A DNA stretch of 64,000 nt from an uncultured Burkholderiales bacterium (GCA_937927685.1 CALBSC010000071.1:27153-91152), one strand, 5' to 3'; shown: positions 53,022 to 63,082, numbered from the stretch's first letter. Program-made: numbers and translations. The notes: generated by a model from the sequence alone, not told the origin.

Positions 53022-53796
53022 AGCGCACCCCCAGCGAGCCCAGCGGGCCGTAATCGGCCTGGATCACGTCACCCGCCACGATGCTGACCGGGCGGGTGAA
53101 CGAACCGGCCAGCACCATCTGCCCGGCCTTCAGGCCCACGCCATGACGGGCCAGCTTGTTGACCAGCCAGGCGATGCCGGCGGCGGGGTGGCCCATCACC
53201 GCCGCGGACACACCGGACTCCTCGATCACGCCGTTTTTGGAGAGCGTCGCTCCCACCCAGCGGATGTCCAGATCGAAGGGGCGCACCAGACGCCCCCCGG
53301 TGATCATGGCGCCCGCTGCCGCGTTGTCGGCAATGGTGTCCACGATGGCGCGCGGCACCTGGGTGCGGTAGGCAATGAGCTCCAGCGCGGGGGTGACGAA
53401 TTCGGTGGCGCGCATGACGTCGGCCACCGTGCAGCCCGCCCCTTGCAAGTCTTCGCCCATGATGAAGCACAGCTCGACCTCCAGGCGCGGGGAGAGAAAG
53501 CGCGCCGCCTCGATCTGCGCGCCGTCGGGCAGCAGCATGTCGTCGGTCAGGTAGCCGTAATCGGGCTCGTTGAAGTTAGAGGCCATCTGCATGGCGCGTG
53601 AGGTGAGACCGATCTTGCGCCCCACCAACCGTGCCCCGCGGTCGATGCGCATCGTCAGCCACAGGTCCTGGATGGCGTAGGCATCCTCCAGTTCGATGCC
53701 GTCATAACTCTGGCTGAGCTGTGGAATCAGGTGGCGCTGGGTGTCGGCATTGAACAGCTGCTCGGCAGCCTGCTGGCGTTGGGCGGGGGTCAACAT
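53014..53796 (-). CDS. 2-oxo-hepta-3-ene-1,7-dioate hydratase-like (HpaH/MhpD family)
   Basis: The 260-residue product belongs to the fumarylacetoacetate-hydrolase-related hydratase family: VGRKIGLTS (about residues 57-65), LSPRLEVELCFIM with metal-binding acidic residues, and VLAGSFTRPVSIVAGD. It hydrates 2-oxo-alkenoic acids in aromatic meta-cleavage pathways such as homoprotocatechuate. No other hpa genes are seen nearby, so the exact substrate is uncertain. Confidence 0.86.
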   Translation of the reverse strand: MLTPAQRQQAAEQLFNADTQRHLIPQLSQSYDGIELEDAYAIQDLWLTMRIDRGARLVGRKIGLTSRAMQMASNFNEPDYGYLTDDMLLPDGAQIEAARFLSPRLEVELCFIMGEDLQGAGCTVADVMRATEFVTPALELIAYRTQVPRAIVDTIADNAAAGAMITGGRLVRPFDLDIRWVGATLSKNGVIEESGVSAAVMGHPAAGIAWLVNKLARHGVGLKAGQMVLAGSFTRPVSIVAGDVIQADYGPLGSLGVRFV

Positions 53797-53962
53797 GGGT
53801 GAAACCGAAAGTGAATGAACAGAATGCCCATTATGTCGCCAGCCGCGCGCTGTCGTGATGCCCCAGGTGACCTTGTGTCAGCCCGACAGCGGGTGCGGGC
53901 CTGTCAGCGTCAGTCACCCGGCGACGGGTGCGTGCCAGCGCACGGATCTCCGGCGGGGACCG

Positions 53963-55156
53963 TCAACCCAGTCGGTGGTCGCTGGGGGCGTGGCGACGCA
54001 ATACCCAGGCGAACCAGGTACCCAGCAGCGCCACCGGCACCGAGGCCCAGAACACCGCCTGCAGCCCCCAGTAGCCGCTCAGGGTGCTGCCTCCCACCGC
54101 CCCGATCACCCCGGCCAGGCCGTAGCCGATGGTGGAGTACAGCGCTTGCCCGCGCCCGCGCAAGCGCTCGGGAAAGTGGCGGGTGAGCCAGGCAGTACAG
54201 GCCGTGTGGTGCACCGCAAACGTGAGGGCATGGAGACACTGCGCCAACAGCATCACCGGCAGCGATTCACCGCCCCACGCAGTCATCACCATGCGCACCA
54301 CCATGACCGCACTGCATACCAGCAACCATCCCGTCAGCGAGAAGTAATGCAGCCAGCGGCTCTGGGTGTAAAACGTCAGGATCTCCACCACCACCGACAC
54401 GCCCCACAGCACCCCGATCATGAGCTTGCCGTAGCCCAGTGAATCCAGGTACAGCGAGAAAAAGATGTAGATGCTGAAGTGCGCCAGCACATGGAAAAAC
54501 ACGCTGGCAAAAAAGCTCAGGTTGTGCGCCTGCAGCAACACCGGCAGCACCGAGGGCTTGTCCCCGCCCCCCTGCGCAACCTCGGGCCGTTGCGGCAGGC
54601 ACCACACGCTCACATTCACCGCCAGCAGGGTGATCCACGTCAGGGCCGGGAAATCCTGCATGCCACGCTGCTCGAACCATGCACCCGACACGATCACCGT
54701 CACCAGAAACCCGACCGACCCCCACAGGCGCACACGGCCATAGAGCCGGACGTCGAACTGCCCGCCGGCACTCACCAGATGCGCCATCGCGGCCTCGGCC
54801 ATGGGCATCATGGAACTGGTGTGGATGAACATGAGCAGCAGCACCACAACGATCCAGGCCACACTCTCGTGCCAGGCCAGTCCGAGCGACATCACGAGCG
54901 CCACGCCGGCACTCCAGCGCATGAGGCGCACGCGGTCACCGGTGTGGTCGCTGATCCAGCCCCAGATGTAGGGGGCAAAGCTGCGGGTGAGGGACTGCGC
55001 CGACAGCATCAGGCCGATCAGCCAGACGGCCAGGCCCAGGTCTTTCAACCACAGCGAGAGGTACGGGTTGAAAAACCCGATGTGCGCGAAGTAGCTGGCC
55101 GACAACGCGGCAAAGGGCACGAGCTGTCGTGCCGGCGAACGCTGCTCAGCGCTCAT
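53963..55156 (-). CDS. MFS transporter, HcaT/nucleoside-proton-symporter-like
   Basis: The 397-residue membrane protein has about twelve hydrophobic segments and belongs to the MFS_1-like group that includes 3-phenylpropionate transporter HcaT (FNPYLSLWLKDLG; VRLWGSVGFLV). Next to the hydratase and SDR it might import an aromatic acid, but substrate is not readable. It overlaps none of its neighbours; aroC ends 4 bases downstream of its start on the same strand. Confidence 0.8.
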   Translation of the reverse strand: MSAEQRSPARQLVPFAALSASYFAHIGFFNPYLSLWLKDLGLAVWLIGLMLSAQSLTRSFAPYIWGWISDHTGDRVRLMRWSAGVALVMSLGLAWHESVAWIVVVLLLMFIHTSSMMPMAEAAMAHLVSAGGQFDVRLYGRVRLWGSVGFLVTVIVSGAWFEQRGMQDFPALTWITLLAVNVSVWCLPQRPEVAQGGGDKPSVLPVLLQAHNLSFFASVFFHVLAHFSIYIFFSLYLDSLGYGKLMIGVLWGVSVVVEILTFYTQSRWLHYFSLTGWLLVCSAVMVVRMVMTAWGGESLPVMLLAQCLHALTFAVHHTACTAWLTRHFPERLRGRGQALYSTIGYGLAGVIGAVGGSTLSGYWGLQAVFWASVPVALLGTWFAWVLRRHAPSDHRLG

Positions 55157-55160
55157 GCGC

Positions 55161-56258
55161 TCAGGAACCGGCGGCAGCGATCGGGGCGGCGGGAGGCGTC
55201 ACATCGCCGCACTGCGCGCGATGCTGCAAGACATGCTCCATGACCACCAGGGCCAGCAAGGCCTCGGCAATGGGTGTGGCACGGATGCCCACACACGGGT
55301 CGTGACGACCCTTGGTGACCACTTGCGTGGCGTCACCCGACAGTGTGATGGAGTCGCGCGGGGTGAGGATGGAACTGGTGGGCTTGATGGCAATGCTCAC
55401 GTCCAGGTCCTGCCCGGTGCTGATGCCGCCCAGGACGCCGCCGGCGTTGTTGCCGACAAATCCCTGTGGCGTCAGGCTGTCGCCGTGCACCGTGCCGCGC
55501 TGGCTCACGCTGTCAAAGCCAGCGCCGATCTCGACGCCCTTGACAGCGTTCAGGCCCATCATGGCCCAGGCGATGTCGGCGTCAAGCTTGTCAAACAGCG
55601 GCTGGCCCAGACCCACCGGCATGCCGGTGGCGGTCACACGGATTCGGGCGCCGCAGGAGTCGCCGGACTTGCGCAGGCGATCCATGTAGTCTTCCAGCGC
55701 CTGGACATCGGCGCAGGGGGCAAAGAACGGGTTGTTGGGCACGTGGTCCCAGCTCTCGAAGGCAATGGGCAGCTCGCCCAACTGCGTCATGCACCCATGG
55801 AAGTGGATGCCGCGGTGCTCACGCAGCCATTTTTTGGCCACCGCACCGGCCGCCACCATGGGGGCCGTGAGGCGCGCCGAGGAACGTCCCCCACCGCGCG
55901 GATCGCGCAGGCCGTATTTGTGGAAGTAGGTGTAGTCGGCATGGCCCGGACGGAAAGTCTGCAGCACCTCGCCGTAGTCCTTGCTGCGCTGATCGGTGTT
56001 GTGGATGAGCAGCGCAATGGGGGTGCCGGTGGTGCGGCCTTCGAACACGCCCGAGAGGATCTGCACCTGGTCAGGTTCCTGGCGCTGCGTGACGTGACGG
56101 CTGGTGCCGGGCCGACGGCGGTCGAGTTCGGGCTGGATGTCGGCTTCGGACAAGGCCATACCGGGGGGGCATCCGTCAATCACGCACCCGATGGCCGGGC
56201 CGTGCGACTCGCCGAAATTGGTGACGGCAAACAGGCTGCCGAAGGTATTACCGCTCAC
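55161..56258 (-). CDS. aroC: Chorismate synthase
   Basis: AroC makes chorismate from EPSP using reduced FMN. The 365-residue product from a GTG (VSGNTFGSLF) has GESHGPAIGCVIDGCPPG, RRRPGTSRHVTQRQEPD and DPRGGGRSSARLTAP, all core motifs. GTG at 56258 overlaps the end of the CBS gene by 11 bases and gives the canonical start; longer upstream frame is rejected. It is co-directional with the CBS gene. Confidence 0.96.
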   Translation of the reverse strand: MSGNTFGSLFAVTNFGESHGPAIGCVIDGCPPGMALSEADIQPELDRRRPGTSRHVTQRQEPDQVQILSGVFEGRTTGTPIALLIHNTDQRSKDYGEVLQTFRPGHADYTYFHKYGLRDPRGGGRSSARLTAPMVAAGAVAKKWLREHRGIHFHGCMTQLGELPIAFESWDHVPNNPFFAPCADVQALEDYMDRLRKSGDSCGARIRVTATGMPVGLGQPLFDKLDADIAWAMMGLNAVKGVEIGAGFDSVSQRGTVHGDSLTPQGFVGNNAGGVLGGISTGQDLDVSIAIKPTSSILTPRDSITLSGDATQVVTKGRHDPCVGIRATPIAEALLALVVMEHVLQHRAQCGDVTPPAAPIAAAGS

Positions 56259-56706
56259 CGTCTGCCCCTTTGTCCTCAGGCCAGTCGCGGATGTAAGCCT
56301 TGAGCATCTTGTTCTCGAAGTTCTGGCTGTCCACCACGGTCTTGGCCACGTCATAGAAGCTGATCACGCCCATGAGCAGGCCGTTGCTCATGACGGGCAT
56401 GTAGCGGGCGTGCCACTCGAGCATCATGCGGCGCACTTCGTCGAGTTCGGTGTCGGGGGTGCAGGTCAGGGGCGCATCGTCCATGGCCGAACGCACACTG
56501 GAGTCCCCAATGGCCCCGCCGTTTTGCACGAGGCGCTGGATGACTTCGCGGAACGTCAGCATGCCCACCAGTTCGCCGTGGTCCATCACCACCAGGGAGC
56601 CGAGGTCCATCTCGGCCATGGTGTTGACGGCGTCGGCCAACGGGTCGTCGGCCCGGACGGTGATGAGGGTGCTGCCTTTGACCCGAAGGATGTCGCTGAC
56701 TTTCAT
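56248..56706 (-). CDS. CBS-domain protein
   Basis: The 152-residue product consists of two CBS domains (about residues 6-60 and 75-130: ITVRADDPLADAVNTMAEMDLGSLVVMD; CTPDTELDEVRRMMLEWHARYMPV). Such modules bind adenosine nucleotides, but no attached catalytic domain exists here. The ATG is preceded by AGGAGA. It overlaps aroC by 11 bases and diverges from metY, starting 68 bases apart. Confidence 0.87.
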   Translation of the reverse strand: MKVSDILRVKGSTLITVRADDPLADAVNTMAEMDLGSLVVMDHGELVGMLTFREVIQRLVQNGGAIGDSSVRSAMDDAPLTCTPDTELDEVRRMMLEWHARYMPVMSNGLLMGVISFYDVAKTVVDSQNFENKMLKAYIRDWPEDKGADGER

Positions 56707-56774
56707 GATCTCTCCTGCAACCTGCAATATAGCCCACAATGAGGGGGTATCTGTGTCCGACTGCTGAGGTCTTC

Positions 56775-58103
56775 ATGTCTGGTTACTCCGACCCCCATTT
56801 CGACACCCTGGCGTTGCACGCCGGGGCCACGCCCGACCCATCCACCGGCGCGCGGGCCGTGCCCATCCACCTGACCACCTCGTTTGTCTTCGAATCGAGT
56901 GACCAGGCCGCCGCCTTGTTCAACCTCGAGCGCGCCGGTCATGTGTACAGTCGCATCAGCAACCCGACCAACGCGGTGCTGGAGCAGCGGGTCGCGGCGC
57001 TGGAGGGCGGCATTGGCGCCATCACCACGGCCAGCGGCCAGGCCGCGTTGCACCTGTCGGTCGCGACCCTGATGGGCGCGGGCTCGCACATCGTGGCCAG
57101 TACGGCGCTCTATGGCGGCTCACAAAACCTGTTGCATTACACGATGCGCCGCTTCGGCATTGAGACCACCTTTGTGAAGCCGGGCGACATCGACGGTTGG
57201 CGCGCCGCCGTGCGGCCCAACACCAAGCTGTTTTTCGGCGAAACCGTGGGCAACCCGGGACTCGATGTGCTGGACATCCCCACCGTGTCGGCCATCGCCC
57301 ATGAAGCGGGTGTGCCCCTGCTGGTGGACTCCACCCTCACGTCGCCCTACCTGATCAAGCCGTTTGAACTGGGCGCTGACCTCGTGTACCACTCGGCCAC
57401 CAAGTTCCTGAGCGGTCACGGCACCGTGATTGGAGGCATCGTGGTCGACAGTGGCGCCTTTGACTGGGAACGCAGCGGCAAGTTCCCCGAGCTCACTGAA
57501 CGCTATGAGGGCTTTCACAACATGGTGTTTTCCGAGGAGAGCACCGTCGGCGCCTTCCTGCTGCGCGCGCGCCGCGAGGGGCTGCGCGACTTTGGCGCCT
57601 GCATGAGCCCGCACAGTGCCTGGCTGATCCTGCAGGGCATCGAGACGCTGCCCTTGCGCATGGAGCGGCACATGGCCAACACCGAGCAGGTGGTGGAGTT
57701 CCTGGTCAGCCACCCGATGGTCAGCCGCGTGGGGCATCCGCTGTTGCCGGACCACCCCAGCCATGCGCTGGCTCAGCGGATGTTGCGCCACGGCGCACGC
57801 GGCGCGGGCTCGGTGTTCAGCTTTGACATCCGGGGCAGCCGCGAGCAAGGCCGTGCCTTCATCGAAAGCCTGAAAATCTTCAGCCACCTGGCCAATGTGG
57901 GCGACTGCCGCTCGCTCGTCATCCACCCCGCCAGCACCACCCACTTTCGCATGACCGACGAGGCCCTGGCGGGTGCAGGCATTGGCCCGGGCACCATCCG
58001 CTTGTCCATCGGGCTGGAAGACCCGGCCGATTTGATCGACGACCTCAAGCGCGCCCTCAAGGCGGCCGAGAAGGCCGCTGCACGCACCGGGGGTGCCGCA
58101 TGA
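56775..58103 (+). CDS. metY: O-acetylhomoserine aminocarboxypropyltransferase (sulfhydrylase)
   Basis: This Cys/Met-metabolism PLP enzyme makes homocysteine from O-acetylhomoserine and sulfide. The 442-residue product has AlaLys-type motifs YSRISNPTNAVLEQRVAALEGG and the PLP lysine Lys210 in SATKFLSGHGTVIGG. The length and GSGA-like YGGSQNLL region fit MetY rather than MetB or MetZ, though these are close. The ATG at 56775 has a GAGG site; an in-frame extension upstream is not used. Confidence 0.9.
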   Translation: MSGYSDPHFDTLALHAGATPDPSTGARAVPIHLTTSFVFESSDQAAALFNLERAGHVYSRISNPTNAVLEQRVAALEGGIGAITTASGQAALHLSVATLMGAGSHIVASTALYGGSQNLLHYTMRRFGIETTFVKPGDIDGWRAAVRPNTKLFFGETVGNPGLDVLDIPTVSAIAHEAGVPLLVDSTLTSPYLIKPFELGADLVYHSATKFLSGHGTVIGGIVVDSGAFDWERSGKFPELTERYEGFHNMVFSEESTVGAFLLRARREGLRDFGACMSPHSAWLILQGIETLPLRMERHMANTEQVVEFLVSHPMVSRVGHPLLPDHPSHALAQRMLRHGARGAGSVFSFDIRGSREQGRAFIESLKIFSHLANVGDCRSLVIHPASTTHFRMTDEALAGAGIGPGTIRLSIGLEDPADLIDDLKRALKAAEKAAARTGGAA

Positions 58104-58915
58104 AATTCACGGTGAAGGGGCACGAGACTTACGCCTACACCGGGGGCAAGCCCTTCAACCCGGACCAGCCCACCGTGGTGTTCATCCATGGCGTGGTGAA
58201 CGACCACAGTGTGTGGATTTTGCAAAGCCGCTACCTGGCCCACCATGGCTGGAACGTGCTGGCGCTGGACCTGCCCGGCCACTGCCGCAGCGCGGGTGAT
58301 GCGCCCGCCAGCGTGGAGGAGGCGGCCGACTTCATTGGCGGTGTGCTCGATGCGGTGGGCGTGCAACGCGCCGCCCTCGTGGGGCACAGCTGGGGCTCGC
58401 TGATCGCCATGGAGGCGGCTGCGCGGCTGCTGGATCGCGTCAGCCATCTGGTGCTGGTCGGCTCAGCCTCACCGATGACCGTCTCGCCGGCCTTGCTGGA
58501 GTGGTCGCAGAACGCGCCGCGCAAGGCGTTGGAGATGGTCAACGTGTTTTCGCGTGCCACGCTGGCGGCGCCGCCCTCGGCCCTGGGGCCGGGCACCTGG
58601 GTCTATGGCGCCAACCTGGCGCTGGGGCAGCGGGTGATCAACAGCAACCCCCGGGTCAACGTGTTCCACCGCGGCTTTGTGGCCTGTGACAGCTACCGCG
58701 GCGGCGAGCGCGCGATGGCGCAGATCACCTGCCCGGTGCTGTTCATCAATGGCGCCCAGGACCAGATGACCCCGGCGCGTGCCTCGCAGCCGCTCATCCA
58801 GGCGGCGCGCGAGCACGGCAAAACGGTGCGCGTGGTGACGGTGCCGATGGGGCACCACCAGATGAACGAATCGCCCGAGGAGACGCTCCAGGCGCTGCGG
58901 GACTTCCTGCGCTAG
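58100..58915 (+). CDS. Alpha/beta hydrolase
   Basis: The 271-residue product has the oxyanion motif FIHGVVNDHSVW (about residues 31-42), nucleophile Ser97 in VGHSWGSLIAME and the C-terminal His in MGHHQMNES. It overlaps the metY stop as ATGA, so is probably translated with it. Such hydrolases next to metY are common in Burkholderiales; substrate is unknown. Confidence 0.86.
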   Translation: MKFTVKGHETYAYTGGKPFNPDQPTVVFIHGVVNDHSVWILQSRYLAHHGWNVLALDLPGHCRSAGDAPASVEEAADFIGGVLDAVGVQRAALVGHSWGSLIAMEAAARLLDRVSHLVLVGSASPMTVSPALLEWSQNAPRKALEMVNVFSRATLAAPPSALGPGTWVYGANLALGQRVINSNPRVNVFHRGFVACDSYRGGERAMAQITCPVLFINGAQDQMTPARASQPLIQAAREHGKTVRVVTVPMGHHQMNESPEETLQALRDFLR

Positions 58916-58922
58916 GGCGTCC

Positions 58923-60146
58923 TCAGGGACTGCGCAACAACTCGCCCAGGGTCACCGCCTGGTACCGCTGTGCCAGGCCGGCGCCACGACCGGTGGGCGC
59001 GAGCAACAGGCGCTCGACCAGGGGCTGCAAGCGGGTGAGCTCGGGGTCCACCAGCAGCACCCAGCGCGAGGCATGTTGTGTGTCCTGCGCCACCTCGCCC
59101 GCCCAATCCAGCGCCAGCAAGGTGTCGAGCACTTCAGCCACATCCAGGGGGTCTGCCGTCAACTCGGCCGCCAGGGCCTGCGCCTCGCACCCCCGCTGGC
59201 CCGTCAGACGGGCCTGATGCAAACGGTGCAACACGTCCAGTGCCAGTTCGAAGTGCGCCCCCGGACTGTCCAGCCGGCGCAGGGGCGCTGACAAGAGGCT
59301 GGGCAAACTGGCCACGAGCACCGCACCGCTCAGCACAATCACCCAGGCGGTGTAGATCCACACCAGCAGAATGGGCACCGTCGCAAAGGCCCCGTACACC
59401 GCCGAGTAGGCGGGCATGTGGCCCAGGTAATAGGTGAGCAGCTGGCGCGCGACCTCGGTGGCCACCGTGACCCACAAGCCGCCCACCAGCGCATGCGGCC
59501 AGGGCACCTGGGTGTTGGGCACAAACCGGTACAAGGCGGACACCCCACCGACGAGCAACGAGAGTTCCAGACTGTCGAGCAGCAGGTGCAGGCTGCCCGG
59601 CATGGCACTCACCACCCCGCGCGACACCGACACCACATACGACATCATGGCCAGACTGGCGGCCATGATGACCGGACCCAGCGTGATGGCAGCCCAATAG
59701 AGCAACGCCCGCTGCGCCAGGGTGCGCGACTTGCGCACCCGCCAGATGGTTTGCAGGCTGCGGTCAATGGTGAACATCAGCATCAAGGCCGACCCCACCA
59801 ACACCAGAAAGCCCACCGTGCCCAGCCGGCTGGCCTTGCTGGAAAACTGGGTCAGGTAGCCCATCACCTGGCGCGCAATGCTGTCGGGCACCAGGCTCTC
59901 CACGAACCAGCGTTGCAGGCCGGTCTGGAACTGGCCGAACATGGGGAATGCCGTGAGCACCGAGAGCGTGACCGCAAAAAGGGGCACCAGGGCGATGGTG
60001 GTGGTGAAGGTCAGGCTGCCGGCGGCCTGGCCCAGCCGGTGCTCACGGAAACGCTCGCGCAAGGTGTAGTAGAACGCCCGCCAGGGAAATCGGGGCAGGA
60101 TCGCCAGAAAGCGTTGCAGATGCGGGACAATCATCCCCCTGATCAT
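58923..60146 (-). CDS. YihY/RbN-family inner membrane protein
   Basis: The 407-residue product has the YihY domain of about six membrane segments (residues about 40-275), with AAGSLTFTTTIALVPLFAVTLSVL and FVPNTQVPWPHALVGGLWVTV. The C-terminal 120 residues form a winged-helix-like region (LDVAEVLDTLLALDWAG). The family was once called ribonuclease BN, but that activity is not accepted for YihY. It is convergent with the alpha/beta hydrolase gene. Confidence 0.88.
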   Translation of the reverse strand: MIRGMIVPHLQRFLAILPRFPWRAFYYTLRERFREHRLGQAAGSLTFTTTIALVPLFAVTLSVLTAFPMFGQFQTGLQRWFVESLVPDSIARQVMGYLTQFSSKASRLGTVGFLVLVGSALMLMFTIDRSLQTIWRVRKSRTLAQRALLYWAAITLGPVIMAASLAMMSYVVSVSRGVVSAMPGSLHLLLDSLELSLLVGGVSALYRFVPNTQVPWPHALVGGLWVTVATEVARQLLTYYLGHMPAYSAVYGAFATVPILLVWIYTAWVIVLSGAVLVASLPSLLSAPLRRLDSPGAHFELALDVLHRLHQARLTGQRGCEAQALAAELTADPLDVAEVLDTLLALDWAGEVAQDTQHASRWVLLVDPELTRLQPLVERLLLAPTGRGAGLAQRYQAVTLGELLRSP

Positions 60147-60191
60147 GCCACTGTCCAGGAACCCCTCCGGGACGCTTGCTCGACCCCTCCT

Positions 60192-60728
60192 TTGACCCGC
60201 ACTTTGTCCACCCCTTTGACGACCTCTCAGCCCTCCCCCTCTTCGCCCCCGGCCACGACAGCTGCGTCCGTATCGCCGCTGGCCGAACCCGTTGTCACCA
60301 CGGCAGAGTCAACGGCCACCCCTGAACTCGCCCTCTCACGCCAACTGGCGGTGGGCAGCCTGGTGGGTCTCATCGTGCTGTGCCTGGCCTGGGAGCTGTG
60401 GCTCGCCCCGCTGCGCCCGGGCGGCAGCCTGATGGCCCTCAAGGCCCTGCCCCTGTGCCTGCCGCTGGCCGGACTGCTCAAACACCGGCTCTACACCTAC
60501 CGCTGGGTCAGCCTGCTGGTCTGGCTGTACTTCACCGAAGGGGTGGTGCGCGCCTATTCCGACGCCTGGCCCAGCCAACTCTGGGCTGGCGTGGAGGTGT
60601 TGCTGTGCCTGAGCCTGTTTGCCGCCTGCGCCTTGCATGTGCGCTGGCGTTTTCGGCATGCGGCGGCCCTGGCGGCCGCTGACACGCCCCCCGCCACCCC
60701 TGACGCCGCGTCTTCCGTCACCCCTTGA
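60192..60728 (+). CDS. DUF2069 membrane protein
   Basis: The C-terminal 110 residues carry four hydrophobic segments and HRLYTYRWVSLLVWLYFTEGVVRA, the DUF2069 signature. There is no ATG before residue ~80 of the frame, so the start is likely a TTG (60192, 60204 or 60216), giving about 170-178 residues with a Pro/Ser/Thr-rich N terminus. The function is unknown. It ends 10 bases before the FAD-linked dehydrogenase gene. Confidence 0.75.
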   Translation: MTRTLSTPLTTSQPSPSSPPATTAASVSPLAEPVVTTAESTATPELALSRQLAVGSLVGLIVLCLAWELWLAPLRPGGSLMALKALPLCLPLAGLLKHRLYTYRWVSLLVWLYFTEGVVRAYSDAWPSQLWAGVEVLLCLSLFAACALHVRWRFRHAAALAAADTPPATPDAASSVTP

Positions 60729-60738
60729 CGACTCCCAC

Positions 60739-62154
60739 ATGACAGCCCTCATCGACCAACTGCGCCAGCTGATCGGCGCCCCCCATGTCTTGACCGACGG
60801 CGACCTCAGCGCCTATGAACAGGATTGGCGCAAGCGCAGCCACGGCAAGGCCCTGTGCGTGGCCCGGCCCGGCTCCACCGCAGAAGTGGCCGCGGTGGTG
60901 AAGGCCTGCGTGGCCGCCGGCGTGAGCCTCGTGCCCCAGGGCGGCAACACCGGCATGGTGGTGGGCTCCACGCCCGACACCAGTGGCACACAGGTGGTGC
61001 TGAGTCTGCAACGGCTGAACGCGGTGCGCGCCATCGACCCGGGTAACTCCACCGTCACGGTCGAGGCCGGTTGCATCCTGCAGCAGTTGCAGCAGACGGC
61101 CGAGCAGGCAGGCTTTCTGTTTCCCCTGAGCCTCGGGGCCGAGGGCAGCTGCACGATTGGCGGCAACTTGTCCACCAACGCGGGCGGCACGCAAGTGGTG
61201 CGCTACGGCAATGCGCGCGAACTGTGCCTGGGCCTGGAAGTGGTGACCGCCGACGGCGAGATCTGGAACGGCCTGAGCGGCTTGCGCAAGGACAACACCG
61301 GCTATGACCTGCGCGATTTGTTTGTGGGCAGCGAGGGCACCCTGGGCGTCATCACCGCCGCCACGATGAAGCTCTTCCCCCTGCCCGCCGCCAGTCTCAC
61401 CGCCTGGGCCGCCGTGCCCAGCATGGAACAGGCGGTCGAGTTGCTGGGACTGGCCCACCGTTATCTCGGCGCCGGCTTGACCGGCTTTGAGGTGATGAAC
61501 CAGTTTGCGCTCAGCCTGGTGGACCGGCACTTCCCGCACCTGCGCGTGCCCCTGTTTCGCGACACGCCCTGGTGTGTGCTGCTGGAAAACTCGGACAGCG
61601 AATCGGAAGCGCACGCACGCAGCCGCTTTGAAGCCTTGCTGGAAGAGGCCATGGACAAAGGCCTGGTCACCGACGCCGTGGTGGCCGAGAGCCTCTCGCA
61701 GGCACGCAACCTGTGGCACATCCGCGAGAGCATCACGCTGGCGCAGGCGGAAGAAGGGCTCAACATCAAGCACGACATCTCGGTGCCCATTTCAGCCATC
61801 CCGGCCTTTGTGAAGGAAACCGACGCCTTGCTGGCCCAGCACATCCCGGGGGTTCGCATGGTGGACTTCGGCCATCTGGGCGATGGCAACCTGCACTACA
61901 ACGTGCAGACGCCCGAGGGAGGTGACGCCGCCGCCTTCTTGCGCCAGTACGAACCCCAGGTGAACAAGATCGTCTATGACGCGGTGTGCCGCCACGGCGG
62001 GTCAATTTCGGCCGAGCACGGCGTGGGCAGCCTGAAGGTGGATTCGCTGCCCAAGTACAAAGACCCGGTGGCCCTGGGCCTGATGTCGCGCATCAAGCAC
62101 GCGCTGGACCCCCGGGGGCTGATGAATCCCGGCCGGGTGATACGGCCACAGTGA
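60739..62154 (+). CDS. FAD-linked D-2-hydroxyacid dehydrogenase (GlcD/D-LDH type)
   Basis: The 471-residue product has a PCMH-type FAD domain (VPQGGNTGMVVGS, about residues 70-82; GGNLSTNAGGTQVVRYGN) and an oxidase C-terminal domain with GHLGDGNLHYNV and HGGSISAEHGVGSLK. Such enzymes oxidise D-lactate, D-2-hydroxyglutarate or glycolate. The exact substrate cannot be read here. The ATG follows the DUF2069 stop by 10 bases. Confidence 0.9.
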   Translation: MTALIDQLRQLIGAPHVLTDGDLSAYEQDWRKRSHGKALCVARPGSTAEVAAVVKACVAAGVSLVPQGGNTGMVVGSTPDTSGTQVVLSLQRLNAVRAIDPGNSTVTVEAGCILQQLQQTAEQAGFLFPLSLGAEGSCTIGGNLSTNAGGTQVVRYGNARELCLGLEVVTADGEIWNGLSGLRKDNTGYDLRDLFVGSEGTLGVITAATMKLFPLPAASLTAWAAVPSMEQAVELLGLAHRYLGAGLTGFEVMNQFALSLVDRHFPHLRVPLFRDTPWCVLLENSDSESEAHARSRFEALLEEAMDKGLVTDAVVAESLSQARNLWHIRESITLAQAEEGLNIKHDISVPISAIPAFVKETDALLAQHIPGVRMVDFGHLGDGNLHYNVQTPEGGDAAAFLRQYEPQVNKIVYDAVCRHGGSISAEHGVGSLKVDSLPKYKDPVALGLMSRIKHALDPRGLMNPGRVIRPQ

Positions 62155-62238
62155 ACCACGCCGCCCCGTCGAGCCTCCAAACCCGCCCCGTCCGGCCTCT
62201 CACTTTTACAATCCTCGTCATCACTCAGCGAGCGCCCC

Positions 62239-63072
62239 ATGACCGACCGCCCCGTCCGTTCCCAATACGAAGATTTCATGCGCCATGTCTACACCCATGG
62301 CGTGGCCAAGGGCGACCGCACCGGCACGGGCACGCGCAGCGTGTTTGGCCACCAGATGCGCTTTGACCTGAACGAAGGTTTTCCACTGGTCACCACCAAG
62401 AAGGTCCACCTGCGCTCCATCATCGTCGAGCTGCTGTGGTTCCTCACGGGATCCAGCAACAACCAGTGGCTGCTCGACCGCGGCGTCACCATCTGGAACG
62501 AATGGGCACGCGAGGACGGTGACCTCGGCCCGGTGTACGGCGTGCAATGGCGCAGCTGGCCCACGCCCGACGGCGGCCACATCGACCAGATCGCGGATGT
62601 GGTGAAGACGCTGCGCACCAACCCAGACTCACGCCGCATCATCGTGAGCGCCTGGAACGTGGCCGAACTCTCCAAGATGGCGCTCATGCCGTGCCATGCG
62701 TTCTTCCAGTTTTATGTCGCACCGCCCCAGAACCCCGGCGAGCGTGGCCGACTGAGCTGCCAGCTGTACCAACGCAGTGCCGATATTTTTCTGGGCGTGC
62801 CCTTTAACATCGCGAGCTACGCGCTGTTGACCCACATGCTGGCCCAGCAGTGCGACCTCGATGTGGGCGACTTCATCTGGACCGGCGGCGACTGCCACAT
62901 CTACAGCAACCACCACGAACAGGTGGAGCTGCAGCTCTCGCGCCAGCCCTACGCGTACCCGACGCTGCACATCAAGCGCCGCCCCGACTCGATCTTTGAC
63001 TACGCTTTTGAAGACTTCGAGGTGTGCGACTACCGCTGCCACGACGCCATCAAGGCGCCGGTAGCGGTGTGA
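62239..63072 (+). CDS. thyA: Thymidylate synthase
   Basis: ThyA methylates dUMP using methylene-tetrahydrofolate. The 277-residue product has RTGTGTRSVFGHQMRFDL, the catalytic Cys152 in MPCHAFFQFYV, and FNIASYALLTHM. A -10-like TACAAT occurs about 26 bases before the start. folA follows 10 bases after, the usual arrangement. Confidence 0.97.
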   Translation: MTDRPVRSQYEDFMRHVYTHGVAKGDRTGTGTRSVFGHQMRFDLNEGFPLVTTKKVHLRSIIVELLWFLTGSSNNQWLLDRGVTIWNEWAREDGDLGPVYGVQWRSWPTPDGGHIDQIADVVKTLRTNPDSRRIIVSAWNVAELSKMALMPCHAFFQFYVAPPQNPGERGRLSCQLYQRSADIFLGVPFNIASYALLTHMLAQQCDLDVGDFIWTGGDCHIYSNHHEQVELQLSRQPYAYPTLHIKRRPDSIFDYAFEDFEVCDYRCHDAIKAPVAV

Positions 63073-63082
63073 CCACCCCACC